A stretch of DNA of 64,000 nucleotides, taken from NCBI RefSeq assembly GCF_005862305.2, contig NZ_CP054021.1, forward strand, positions 1,798,001-1,862,000, written 5' to 3'. Positions 26,398-37,700 of this stretch are shown here, piece by piece. Position 1 is the stretch's first letter. Every line of letters begins with the position of its first letter. The stretch comes from Rhizobium indicum. Lineage in GTDB: Bacteria > Pseudomonadota > Alphaproteobacteria > Rhizobiales > Rhizobiaceae. The position numbers and the translations under genes were made by a program. Below the pieces are notes generated by a model. The model did no database searches and had not been told where the DNA came from. It was given only the letters and a program-made list of their open reading frames with translations.

Positions 26398-27416
26398 AAA
26401 AGGACAATAACGACGCAATGAAGAGCGATCATCAGATGCAGTGTATTGCCTGCGGTTCGAATATGGAAACATTTATCGAGCGCATATCCGACGATCGATA
26501 CGGCTGCCCCGGTGTATATTCGATCGAGAGGTGCGTGTCTTGCGGTCATATGACGACAACACCGCCGCTGACGGAAGAAGACCTGCCTGGGCTTTACAGC
26601 ACCTATTATCCGCGCCGGGAAGTCGATTTCTCCGCCATAGAGCGAGAAGCTGCGCTGGTAAACAAGCCTTTCGCCGCTTTCAATCGTTGGATGGCCGGCA
26701 CCGATCACCAAGGCCACTATCTGGCGCAGCCTGGTGAGAAGGTACTGGATGTCGGTTGCGGCTCATGCATTTCGCTGCTCGAAATGAGGAACAAGGGTAT
26801 CGAAAGCTGGGGGATTGAGGCCGATCCGAATGTACGGACGATTGCCGATCACTTCGGTTTGCAAGTCCATATCGGCAACATTTACGATCTGCCTTTTCCC
26901 GACATGAAGTTCGACCTGATTGTATTGAATCAGGTGCTCGAACATGTGCCGGATCCCTCGGCCATGCTGCAGGCGGTAAGAGAACGTCTCACCCCCCAGG
27001 GCCGCGTGATCATGGCGTTCCCCAATACGGGCTCGTTTCATCACAAGATCTGGAAAGACCGCTGGATCAATTGGCACATTCCCTATCACCAAAATCATTT
27101 CAACCGCACCTCTTTTACCAAGCTCGCCGGCAAGTTTGGTTACAAGGTCGAAAACGTCAGAACGGTTACGCCTAATCTCTGGTCGGTCCTGCAATTACGC
27201 ACCGCACGCGAGCGGAAGCAGGAGGGCAAGTCATCATCCACCTGGACGCACAATGCTGATGCAATCCAAGTCAGGCCACCGTTCTTCACTCGACTGAAGA
27301 ACGTAGCCCTATCGCGTGGCGCACGTGGGGCCGGGATGGTGATGGGATTGGGCAATCGAATTCTGGATGCCGCAGGCAAGGGCGACAGCCTTCTCTTCGT
27401 GCTGAGGCCGATCTAG
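26394..27416 (+). CDS. SAM-dependent methyltransferase with N-terminal zinc-ribbon
   Basis: The 340-residue protein has two CxxC pairs (CIACGS and CVSCGH, about residues 17-50) forming a small zinc knuckle, then the class I core: VLDVGCGSCISLLEM, WGIEADPNVRTIADHF, FDLIVLNQVLEHVPDPSAML and GRVIMAFPN. Such zinc-ribbon methyltransferases are common in LPS and secondary sugar clusters, methylating sugars or acting on chain ends. With a Wzt-C domain in the exporter, a terminal methyl cap is a plausible role. ATG 26394 overlaps the upstream stop; ATG 26418 is possible. Confidence 0.82.
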   Translation: MKKDNNDAMKSDHQMQCIACGSNMETFIERISDDRYGCPGVYSIERCVSCGHMTTTPPLTEEDLPGLYSTYYPRREVDFSAIEREAALVNKPFAAFNRWMAGTDHQGHYLAQPGEKVLDVGCGSCISLLEMRNKGIESWGIEADPNVRTIADHFGLQVHIGNIYDLPFPDMKFDLIVLNQVLEHVPDPSAMLQAVRERLTPQGRVIMAFPNTGSFHHKIWKDRWINWHIPYHQNHFNRTSFTKLAGKFGYKVENVRTVTPNLWSVLQLRTARERKQEGKSSSTWTHNADAIQVRPPFFTRLKNVALSRGARGAGMVMGLGNRILDAAGKGDSLLFVLRPI

Positions 27417-27549
27417 AAATTCCACCCCGCTCTCCCGCAAGGTCAGGCGATCGCAGGTAGGAGAATTCAACATAACGCTCCGACTGCATGGGAGCGGATA
27501 TGCAGGCATGGGTGCAGTTCAAGCTCACGCCGCGAGGCCTGGATACAAT

Positions 27550-27678
27550 GACATATGGCGTGTCAAGAACCGGAAGAAGTTGCTTCGAACTGGCGAGGGT
27601 CGCAGGATGGAGCCGAGTGCTCGAGGCCCCGGCTAGAAAGATGGCCTTGCGCGGCTTTTTCTTCGGGATCTCCTGCAT
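27550..27678 (-). pseudogene. rfbA: Remnant of rmlA/rfbA (glucose-1-phosphate thymidylyltransferase)
   Basis: On the minus strand the frame reads KAIFLAGASSTRLHPATLAS, then SKQLLPVLDTPYV, matching the first 35 residues of RmlA (normally AGGSGTRLHPATLxxSKQLLPVYDKP). Similarity then ends and the frame soon becomes unlike any nucleotidyltransferase. The catalytic GGSG is altered to GASS. It is a short scar of a dTDP-rhamnose pathway gene, at the opposite end of the cluster from the rfbB remnant. Confidence 0.78.
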
Positions 27679-27781
27679 TGATCAAGGATAATCTGCAGTA
27701 CTGGATTGCGACGCCGCCTTTCCGTCTGCTACGGGTTGGCCAGATTTCGCCCCTTAAAATGTAAGCAAGACACCCGTCAAG

Positions 27782-28582
27782 ATGGCTGCAGACACTGCCG
27801 ATCCACGTATTCCCCGGATAAGCCTCATCACCGTTTGCTGGAACGCCGAGCGGACCATTGCCGATACGTTGCGGTCCATCGACACGCAAACCTACCGCGA
27901 TTTCGAGCACATCATCATTGACGGGGGCTCAAGCGATTCCACGCTCGCCATCATCGCTTTGGCGCCGGCGGACAACCGCCGCGTACTTTCGGGACGGGAC
28001 GGAGGTATCTATGAGGCGATGAACAAGGGGATTGGCCTTGCGAGCGGCGACATCATCGGCTTTTTGAATGCGGACGACACTTTCGAGAGCAGCGACTCCC
28101 TCGAAACCGTGGCGGCCGCGCTGGAAGATCCAGCGTATGATGGCTGCTACGGCGATCTCGTCTATGTTTCCAACCGGCATATCGACCGCAAGATCCGCTA
28201 CTGGAAATCGCGTACGTTCAGGTCCGGTTCGTTCGCCCGTGGCTGGTGTCCACCGCATCCGACATTTTATGTTCGCCGTAGCATTTATGAACAGTTCGGG
28301 CGGTTTGATCTGCGTTATCGGCTTGCAGCCGACGTCGAGCTTATGATGCGATTTTTGGAAGTCGCGCGGATCAGAACAATCTATATCCCGCGAGTCCTGG
28401 TCAGGATGCGCTTAGGGGGGGCCACGAACAAGAACGTTCAAAATATATCGCGTCAGAACAAGGAGGTGCTGTGCGCCCTTGCCGACCACGGCCTGAAGGT
28501 CTCAACATCAATGTTCTGGGTCTTTAAGATCGTGAACCGGTTGGGCCAGTTCCTGATGCGCAATCGATCGCAGGATTTATAA
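27782..28582 (+). CDS. Glycosyltransferase family 2 (WcaA-like)
   Basis: The 266-residue GT-A protein starts PRISLITVCWNAERTIADTL, followed by HIIIDGGSSDSTL, SGRDGGIYEAMNKGI, IIGFLNADDTF (the DxD-like ADD) and CPPHPTFYVRRSIYEQFG. It resembles the GT2 enzymes that add a hexose or HexNAc in colanic acid-like and O-antigen clusters. It is separated from the main run by the rmlA scar, so it may have its own promoter. The cluster ends here. Confidence 0.87.
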   Translation: MAADTADPRIPRISLITVCWNAERTIADTLRSIDTQTYRDFEHIIIDGGSSDSTLAIIALAPADNRRVLSGRDGGIYEAMNKGIGLASGDIIGFLNADDTFESSDSLETVAAALEDPAYDGCYGDLVYVSNRHIDRKIRYWKSRTFRSGSFARGWCPPHPTFYVRRSIYEQFGRFDLRYRLAADVELMMRFLEVARIRTIYIPRVLVRMRLGGATNKNVQNISRQNKEVLCALADHGLKVSTSMFWVFKIVNRLGQFLMRNRSQDL

Positions 28583-28714
28583 GCGTAAATCCACGCCGCC
28601 GTCGATAGCCGGTTTCACACCGCCACCCTCCCCGAACCCGTCCGCAATCGCCGTCATCCGCTCCGCCGCAGCATGCCCGATCTCCCCCCGGGGTACCAGG
28701 AGGTCCGATTGGGT

Positions 28715-31700
28715 TCACGCAAAAAGGAAATCCCCCGAGTCTAGGCTCGTCAAGGCTACGTTCCTCAACACTATGGTGTTGTCGATATCGGCTGTAACGA
28801 TTGTATCGTTGCCATACTGACTGGATGCAGCAAAAAGCGATTCCCAGTCGGCGAAAATGTTGTGATCGATTCTGATCGTGTCGTGCGCCGTGCCGGTTGC
28901 CATGAAGTCTATGATCGTGTCGTGGCCCCAGTTCGACAAATAAACGAACAAGTCTGCCGCCTCGCCACCAACGAGGATGTCGTTGCCGGCGCCACCGGCA
29001 ATGGTGTCGGTCCCGCTACCGCCGACGATTAGGTTGTCCAGCGAGTTTCCTGTTCCGACAAAGTCCGTCGTTCCGATATAGGTGAGGTTCTCGACATCAC
29101 TGCCAAGCGTGTAACTCGCCAGTGTCGTGCGAACCGTGTCGATCCCCGCGTCAGCGTTCTCGGCTACGATATCGACGGCATTGTCGACGATGTAAGTGTC
29201 ATTGCCTGCCCCGCCGATCAAGGTATCGGCGCCGGCGCCACCATCCAGCACATCATTGCCGGCGCCGCCGGTGATCGTGTTGGCGAGAGCATTGCCGGTG
29301 CCGGTGAAGTTTGCCGATCCCGTGTAGGTGAGGTTCTCGACATTGTTGCCGATCGTATAGCTGGCAAGCGCCGTCTGGACCGTGTCTGTCCCCTCGTTCG
29401 CATTCTCGATCACAAGGTCGGTCGCAATATCGACGACATAAAGGTCGTCACCCGTCCCGCCTGACATCGTGTCGGAACCCGCACCACCAATCAATGTGTC
29501 GTTGCCGACGCCACCGCTGAGATTGTCCGCAGCTGCCCCACCGGTCAGGACGTTGCTCAGCGCATTGCCCGTGCCGGCAAAGGCTGCCGTTCCGATATAG
29601 GTGAGGTTCTCGACATTGGCTCCCAGTGTGTAGGCGGCCAGGGCCGTGCGAACCGTGTCGGTTCCCGCGGCGGCGTTCTCGGCAACGCTGTCACCGACAT
29701 TGTCGACGATATAGGTGTCGTCGCCCGCACCGCCGATCAGCGTATCGGCGCCTGCCCCGCCATTCAGCACATCGTTGCCGGCGCCGCCGGTGATGGTGTT
29801 GGCGAGCGCATTGCCGGTGCCAGTGAAGCTGGCCGATCCCGTGTAGCTCAGGTTCTCGACATTGATCAGTGCAGCGATCGAGTAGGTCGCAAGCGACGTG
29901 CGGATTTCGTCGGTGCCGGCACTGGCCAACTCGGTGACGATGTCGCTCGCACTGTCGACCACATAGATGTCGTTGCCCGCACCGCCGTTCAGCGTGTCAT
30001 TGCCGGCGCCGCCGTCCAGCAGATCGTTGCCGGCACCGCCGGTGATCGTGTTGGCGAGCGCATTGCCGGTGCCGATAAAATCGCCGGTGCCGATGAAAGC
30101 TAGGTTTTCGACATTGGCAATATTGGTCAAGGCATAGGAAGAAAGCACCGTCCTGATCAGATCGGTCCCTTCATTCACCCCTTCGGTGACCACGTCGGCC
30201 AGATCATCGACGATATAGATGTCGCTGCCCGCTCCGCCGATCAAACTATCGGCACCAGCCCCGCCATTCAGCGTGTCGTTGCCGACACCACCAGTGATCG
30301 TGTTGGCAAGGCTATTGCCTGTCCCGGCAAAGGCTGCCGTTCCGATGTAGGTGAGGTTCTCGACATTGGCTCCCAGTGTGTAGGCGGCCAGTATCGTGCG
30401 AACCGTGTCGGTTCCTTCATCGGCGTTCTCGGCAACGCTGTCGCCGGCATTGTCGACGATATAGGTGTCGTCGCCCGCACCGCCGATCAAGCTATCGGCA
30501 CCTGCCCCGCCATTCAGCGTATCGTTGCCGTCGCCGCCTGACAGCGTATCGATGGCAGCCGCCCCTGTGATTACATTGTCGAGATCGTTCCCGGTCCCGG
30601 CAAAGGCTGCCGTTCCGATATAGGTGAGGTTCTCGACATTGGCGCCAAGCGTATAGCTTGCCAGGGTCGTGCGAACCATGTCGGTTCCCGCGGCGGCGTT
30701 TTCGGCAACGCTGTCGCCGACATTGTCGACGATATAGGTGTCGTCGCCCGCTCCGCCGATCATCGTGTCGGCGCCTGCCCCGCCATTCAGCGTGTCATTG
30801 CCGGCGCCGCCGGTGATCGTGTTGGCCAGCGCATTGCCGGTGCCGGTGAAGTTGGCCGATCCCGTGTAGCTCAGGTTCTCGACATTGATCAGTGCAGCGA
30901 TCGAGTAGGCTGCAAGCGACGTGCGGATTTCGTCGGTGCCGGCACTGGCCAACTCGGTGACGATGTCGCTCGCACTGTCGACCACATAGATGTCGTTGCC
31001 CGCACCGCCGTTCAGCGTGTCATTGCCGGCGCCGCCGTCCAGCAGATCGTTGCCGGCGCCGCCGATGATCGTGTTGGCGAGCGCATTGCCGGTGCCGGTG
31101 AAGTCGGCGGATCCCGTGTAGCTCAGCTTCTCGACATTGTTGCCGAGCGTATAGTTTGCCAGCACGGTCTTGACCGTGTCGGTTCCCGCGCCGGCGTTCT
31201 CGGCAACGCTGTCGCCGGCATTGTCGACGATATAGGTGTCGTCGCCCGCACCGCCGATCATCGTGTCGGCACCTGCCGCACCATTCAGCGTGTCGTTGCC
31301 GACACCACCAGTGATCGTGTTGGCAAGGCTATTGCCTGTCCCGACAAAGGCTGCCGTTCCGATGTAGGTGAGGTTCTCGACATTGACGCCAAGCGTATAG
31401 TTTGCCAGCACGGTCTTGACCGTGTCGGTTCCTTCATCGGCGTTCTCGGCAAGGCTGTCGCCGGCATTGTCGACGATATAGGTGTCGTCGCCCGCACCGC
31501 CGATCAGCGTATCGGCGCCTGCCCCGCCATTCAGCGTATCGTTGCCGTCGCCGCCTGACAGCGTATCAGCGGCGGCCGCCCCTGTGATTACATTGTCGAG
31601 ATCGTTCCCGGTCCCGGCAAAGGCTGCCGTTCCGATATAGGTGAGGTTCTCGACATTGACGTCAAGCGTATAGCTTGCCACGGTCGTGCGAACCATGTCG

Positions 31701-34700
31701 GTTCCCGCAGCGGCGTTTTCGGCAACACTGTCACCGGCATTGTCGACGATATAGCTGTCGTCGCCCGCTCCGCCGATCAAGCTATCGGCACCTGCCCCGC
31801 CATTCAGCGTGTCATTGCCGGCGCCGCCGGTGATCGTGTTCGCCAGCGCATTGCCGGTGCCGGTGAAGTTGGCCGATCCCGTGTAGCTCAGGTTCTCGAC
31901 ATTGTTGCCAATCGTATAGCTTGAAAGCGCCGTCTGGACCGTGTCTGTCCCCTCGTTCGCATTCTCGATCACAAGGTCGGTCGCGATATCGACGACATAA
32001 ATGTCATCACCCGTCCCGCCCGACATCGTGTCGGAACCAGCACCGCCAATCAATGTGTCGTTGCCGCCAGCGCCAGTGAGCTTATCGGCAACGACACCGC
32101 CCTTGATGATGTTGTCGAGCGCATTGCCCGTGCCGGTAAACGCGGCCGTGCCGCCATAGGTGAGGTTCTCGACATTGACCCCCAGCGTATAGGCGGTCAG
32201 ATTCGTCTGCACCGTGTCGATACCCTCATCGGCATTCTCGATGACGATGTCACCGGTGGAGATGACATAGGTGTCGTCGCCCGTGCCGCCATTTAGCGTG
32301 TCGACCCCGGCACCTCCAGCCAGGACATTGTTCAGCGCGTTGCCTGTCCCGGCAAACGCACCAGTTCCGATATAGGCGAGGTTCTCGACATTGGCGGCAA
32401 GCGTATAGCTTGCCAGGGTCGTGCGAACCGTGTCGGTTCCCGCGGCGGCGTTCTCGGCAACGCTGTCGCCGGCATTGTCGACGACATAGGTGTCGTCGCC
32501 CGCTCCGCCGATCAAGCTATCGGCACCTGCTTCGCCATTCAGCGTGTCGTTGCCGACGCCGCCGGAAAGCGTATCAGCCGCGGCCGCCCCTGTGATTACA
32601 TTGTCGAGATCGTTCCCTGTTCCGACAAAGTTCGTCGTTCCGATATAGGTGAGGTTCTCGACATCACTGCCAAGCGTATAGCTCGTCAGTGTCGTGCGAA
32701 CCGTGTCGGTCCCCGCGTCAGCATTCTCGGCGACGATATCGACGGCATTGTCGACGATGTAGGTGTCGTTGCCTGCCCCACCGATCAAGGTATCGGCGCC
32801 GACGCCACCGTCCAATATGTCGTTGCCGGCGCCGCCGGTGATCGTGTTGGCCAGCGCATTGCCGGTGCCGGTGAAGTTGGCCGATCCCGTGTAGGTGAGG
32901 TTCTCGACATTGTTGCCAATCGTATAGCTGGCAAGCGCCGTCTGGACCGTGTCTGTCCCCTCGTTCGCATTCTCGATCACAAGGTCGGTCGCAATATCGA
33001 CGACATAAATGTCGTCACCCGTCCCGCCTGACATCGTGTCGGAACCCGCACCACCAATCAATGTGTCGTTGCCGACGCCACCGCTGAGATTGTCCGCAGC
33101 TGCCCCACCGGTCAGGACATTGTCGAGATCGTTCCCGGTCCCGGCAAAGGCTGCCGTTCCGATATAGGTGAGGTTCTCGACATTGGCGCCAAGCGTATAG
33201 CTTGCCAGGGTCGTGCGAACCATGTCGGTTCCCGCGGCGGCGTTTTCGGCAACGCTGTCGCCGACATTGTCGACGATATAGGTGTCGTCGCCCGCTCCGC
33301 CGATCATCGTGTCGGCGCCTGCCCCGCCATTCAGCGTGTCATTGCCGGCGCCGCCGGTGATCGTGTTCGCCAGCGCATTGCCGGTGCCGGTGAAGTTGGC
33401 CGATCCCGTGTAGCTCAGGTTCTCGACATTGATCAGTGCAGCGATCGAGTAGGTCGCAAGCGACGTGCGGATTTCGTCGGTGCCGGCACTGGCCAACTCG
33501 GTGACGATGTCGCTCGCACTGTCGACCACATAGATGTCGTTGCCCGCACCGCCGTTCAGCGTGTCATTGCCGGCGCCGCCGTCCAGCAGATCGTTGCCGG
33601 CACCGCCGGTGATCGTGTTGGCGAGCGCATTGCCGGTGCCGATAAAATCGCCGGTGCCGATGAAAGCTAGGTTTTCGACATTGGCAATATTGGTCAAGGC
33701 ATAGGAAGAAAGCACCGTCCTGATCAGATCGGTCCCTTCATTCACCCCTTCGGTGACCACGTCGGCCAGATCATCGACGATATAGATGTCGCTGCCCGCT
33801 CCGCCGATCAAACTATCGGCACCAGCCCCGCCATTCAGCGTGTCGTTGCCGACACCACCAGTGATCGTGTTGGCAAGGCTATTGCCTGTCCCGGCAAAGG
33901 CTGCCGTTCCGATGTAGGTGAGGTTCTCGACATTGGCTCCCAGTGTGTAGGCGGCCAGTATCGTGCGAACCGTGTCGGTTCCTTCATCGGCGTTCTCGGC
34001 AACGCTGTCGCCGGCATTGTCGACGATATAGGTGTCGTCGCCCGCACCGCCGATCAAGCTATCGGCACCTGCCCCGCCATTCAGCGTATCGTTGCCGTCG
34101 CCGCCTGACAGCGTATCGATGGCAGCCGCCCCTGTGATTACATTGTCGAGATCGTTCCCGGTCCCGGCAAAGGCTGCCGTTCCGATATAGGTGAGGTTCT
34201 CGACATTGGCGCCAAGCGTATAGCTTGCCAGGGTCGTGCGAACCATGTCGGTTCCCGCGGCGGCGTTTTCGGCAACGCTGTCGCCGACATTGTCGACGAT
34301 ATAGGTGTCGTCGCCCGCTCCGCCGATCATCGTGTCGGCGCCTGCCCCGCCATTCAGCGTGTCATTGCCGGCGCCGCCGGTGATCGTGTTGGCCAGCGCA
34401 TTGCCGGTGCCGGTGAAGTTGGCCGATCCCGTGTAGCTCAGGTTCTCGACATTGATCAGTGCAGCGATCGAGTAGGCTGCAAGCGACGTGCGGATTTCGT
34501 CGGTGCCGGCACTGGCCAACTCGGTGACGATGTCGCTCGCACTGTCGACCACATAGATGTCGTTGCCCGCACCGCCGTTCAGCGTGTCATTGCCGGCGCC
34601 GCCGTCCAGCAGATCGTTGCCAGCGCCGCCGGTGATCGTGTTGGCGAGCGCATTGCCGGTGCCGGTGAAGTCGGCGGATCCCGTGTAGCTTAGCTTCTCG

Positions 34701-37700
34701 ACATTGTTGCCGAGCGTATAGTTTGCCAGCACGGTCTTGACCGTGTCGGTTCCCGCGCCGGCGTTCTCGGCAACGCTGTCGCCGGCATTGTCGACGATAT
34801 AGGTGTCGTCGCCCGCTCCCCCGATCAGCGTGTCAGCACCTGCCGCACCATTCAGCGTGTCGTTGCCGACACCACCAGTGATCGTGTTGGCAAGGCTGTT
34901 GCCTGTCCCGACAAAGGCTGCCGTTCCTGCATAGGTGAGGTTCTCGACATTGACGCCAAGCGTATAGTTTGCCAGCACGGTCTTGACCGTGTCGGTTCCC
35001 GCAGCGGCGTTCTCGGCAACGCTGTCGCCGGCATTGTCGACGATATAGGTGTCGTCGCCCGCACCGCCGATCAAGCTATCGGCGCCTGCCCCGCCATTCA
35101 GCGTGTCGTTGCCGTCGCCGCCTGACAGCGTATCAGCGGCGGCCGCCCCTGTGATTACATTGTCGAGATCGTTTCCGGTCCCGGCAAAGGCTGCCGTTCC
35201 GATATAGGTGAGGTTCTCGACATTGGCGTCAAGCGTATAGCTTGCCACGGTCGTGCGAACCGTGTCGGTTCCCGCAGCGGCGTTTTCGGCAACACTGTCA
35301 CCGGCATTGTCGACGATATAGCTGTCGTCGCCCGCTCCGCCGATCAAGCTATCGGCACCTGCCCCGCCATTCAGCGTGTCATGGCCGGCGCCGCCGGTGA
35401 TCGTGTTGGCGAGCGCATTGCCGGTGCCGGTGAAGTTGGCCGATCCCGTGTAGCTCAGGTTCTCGACATTGATCAGTGCAGCGATCGAGTAGGCTGCAAG
35501 CGACGTGCGGATTTCGTCGGTGCCGGCACTGGCCAACTCGGTGACGATGTCGCTCGCACTGTCGACCACATAGATGTCGTTGCCCGCACCGCCGTTCAGC
35601 GTGTCATTGCCGGCGCCGCCGTCCAGCAGATCGTTGCCAGCGCCGCCGATGATCGTGTTGGCGAGCGCATTGCCGGTGCCGGTGAAGTCGGCGGATCCCG
35701 TGTAGCTCAGCTTCTCGACATTGTTGCCGATCGTATAGTTTGCCAGCACGGTCTTGACCGTGTCGGTTCCCGCGCCGGCGTTCTCGGCAACGCTGTCGCC
35801 GGCATTGTCGACGATATAGGTGTCGTCGCCCGCACCGCCGATCATCGTGTCGGCGCCAGCCGCACCATTCAACGTGTCGTTGCCGACACCACCAGTGATC
35901 GTGTTGGCAAGGCTATTGCCTGTCCCGGCAAAGGCTGCCGTTCCGATATAGGTGAGGTTCTCGACATTGGCTCCCAGTGTGTAGGCGGCCAGTATCGTGC
36001 GAACCGTGTCGGTTCCCGCGGCGGCGTTCTCGGCAACGCTGTCACCGGCATTGTCGACGACATAGGTGTCGTCGCCCGCTCCGCCGATCAAGCTGTCCGC
36101 ACCTGCTCCGCCATTCAGCGTGTCATTGCCGGCGCCGCCGGTGATCCTGTTGGCGAGCGCATTGCCGGTGCCGGTGAAGCTGGCCGATCCCGTGTAGCTC
36201 AGGTTCTCGACATTGATCAGTGTAGCGATCGAATAGGTCGCAAGCGACGTGCGGATTTCGTCGGTGCCGGCACTGGCCAACTCGGTGACGACGTCGCTCG
36301 CACTGTCGACCACATAGATGTCGTTACCCGCTCCGCCGTTCAGCGTGTCGTTGCCGGCGCCGCCGTCAAGCGTGTCGTTGCCGGCGCCGCCGGTGATCCT
36401 GTTGGCGAGCGCATTGCCGGTGCCGGTGAAGCTGGCCGATCCCGTGTAGCTCAGGTCCTCGACATTGATCAGTGCAGCGATCGAATAGGCTGCAAGCGAC
36501 GTGCGGATTTCGTCGGTGCCGGCACTGGCCAACTCGGTGACGACGTCGCTCGCACTGTCGACCACATAGATGTCGTTGCCCGCTCCGCCGATCAGCGTGT
36601 CAGCACCTGCCCCGCCATTCAGGATGTCATTACCGACACCACCAGTGATCGTGTTGGCAAGGCTATTGCCTGTCCCGGCAAAGGCTGCCGTTCCGATGTA
36701 GGTGAGGTTCTCGACATTGGCTCCCAGTGTGTAGGCGGCCAGTATCGTGCGAACCGTGTCGGTTCCCGCGGCGGCGTTTTCGGCAACGCTGTCGCCGGCA
36801 TTGTCAACGACATAGGTGTCGTCGCCCGTTCCGCCGATCAAGCTATCGGCACCGGCCCCACCATCCAACACATCATTGCCGGCGGCGCCGGTGATTGTGT
36901 TGGCCAGCGCATTGCCGGTGCCGGTGAAGCTGGAGGATCCCGTGTAAATCAGATTCTCGACATTGTTGCTGAGAATATAACCTGAAAGCGCCGTCCGTAC
37001 GGTGTCCGTCCCCTTGTTCGCACTCTCGACCACAAAATCGACGCCAGCGTCGACCACATAGATGTCGTTGCCGGCACCGCCGATCAGCGTGTCGTTGCCG
37101 GCGCCGCCATCCAGCGTGTCGTTGCCGGCGCCGCCGGTGATCGTGTTGGCGAGGCTACTTCCAGTTCCGGTAAAAGCGCCAGTGCCGGTGAAGGTCAGGT
37201 TTTCAACATTGGCATTGATGGTCAAGGCATAGGAAGAAAGCACCGTCCTGATCAGATCGGTCCCTTCATTCAGCCCTTCGGTGACCACGTCGACCAGATC
37301 ATCGACAATATAGGTGTCGTTGCCCGTTCCGCCGATCAATGTGTCATTGCCGGAACCGCCGGAAAGCGAATCATTTCCGGCATTGCCCCAGAGCGTATTG
37401 TCCGCCTCATTACCTATAATCGAATCGTTGCCGGAGCCGGCCTGAACGTTCTCAATCAACGATGCAACATTGCCCTGATAAAGAAGGGCGTTGAAAATGT
37501 TGCCGCGGGCATAGCCATTATTCGGACCTCCGCCCAGATCGGCCAGCTGACCCTGGGAAAAAACCGAGTGCCCCCCTGCTCGCAAGTCGATTTTGAGGCC
37601 CGTCGTATAGGCACTCAGGTCGTAGGTATCGATACCGCCGCCGTCCCAGATTGTCGCGAAGATCCTGTTGGCAGCGGGCGTGATGGCCGCAACGCCGTCG

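Noticed and set aside
35381..36985. 534-codon open frame on the plus strand, antisense to the RTX gene
   Set aside because: It arises from the repetitive, GC-biased codons of the RTX modules; the product is a mirror of the repeats with no domain of its own.
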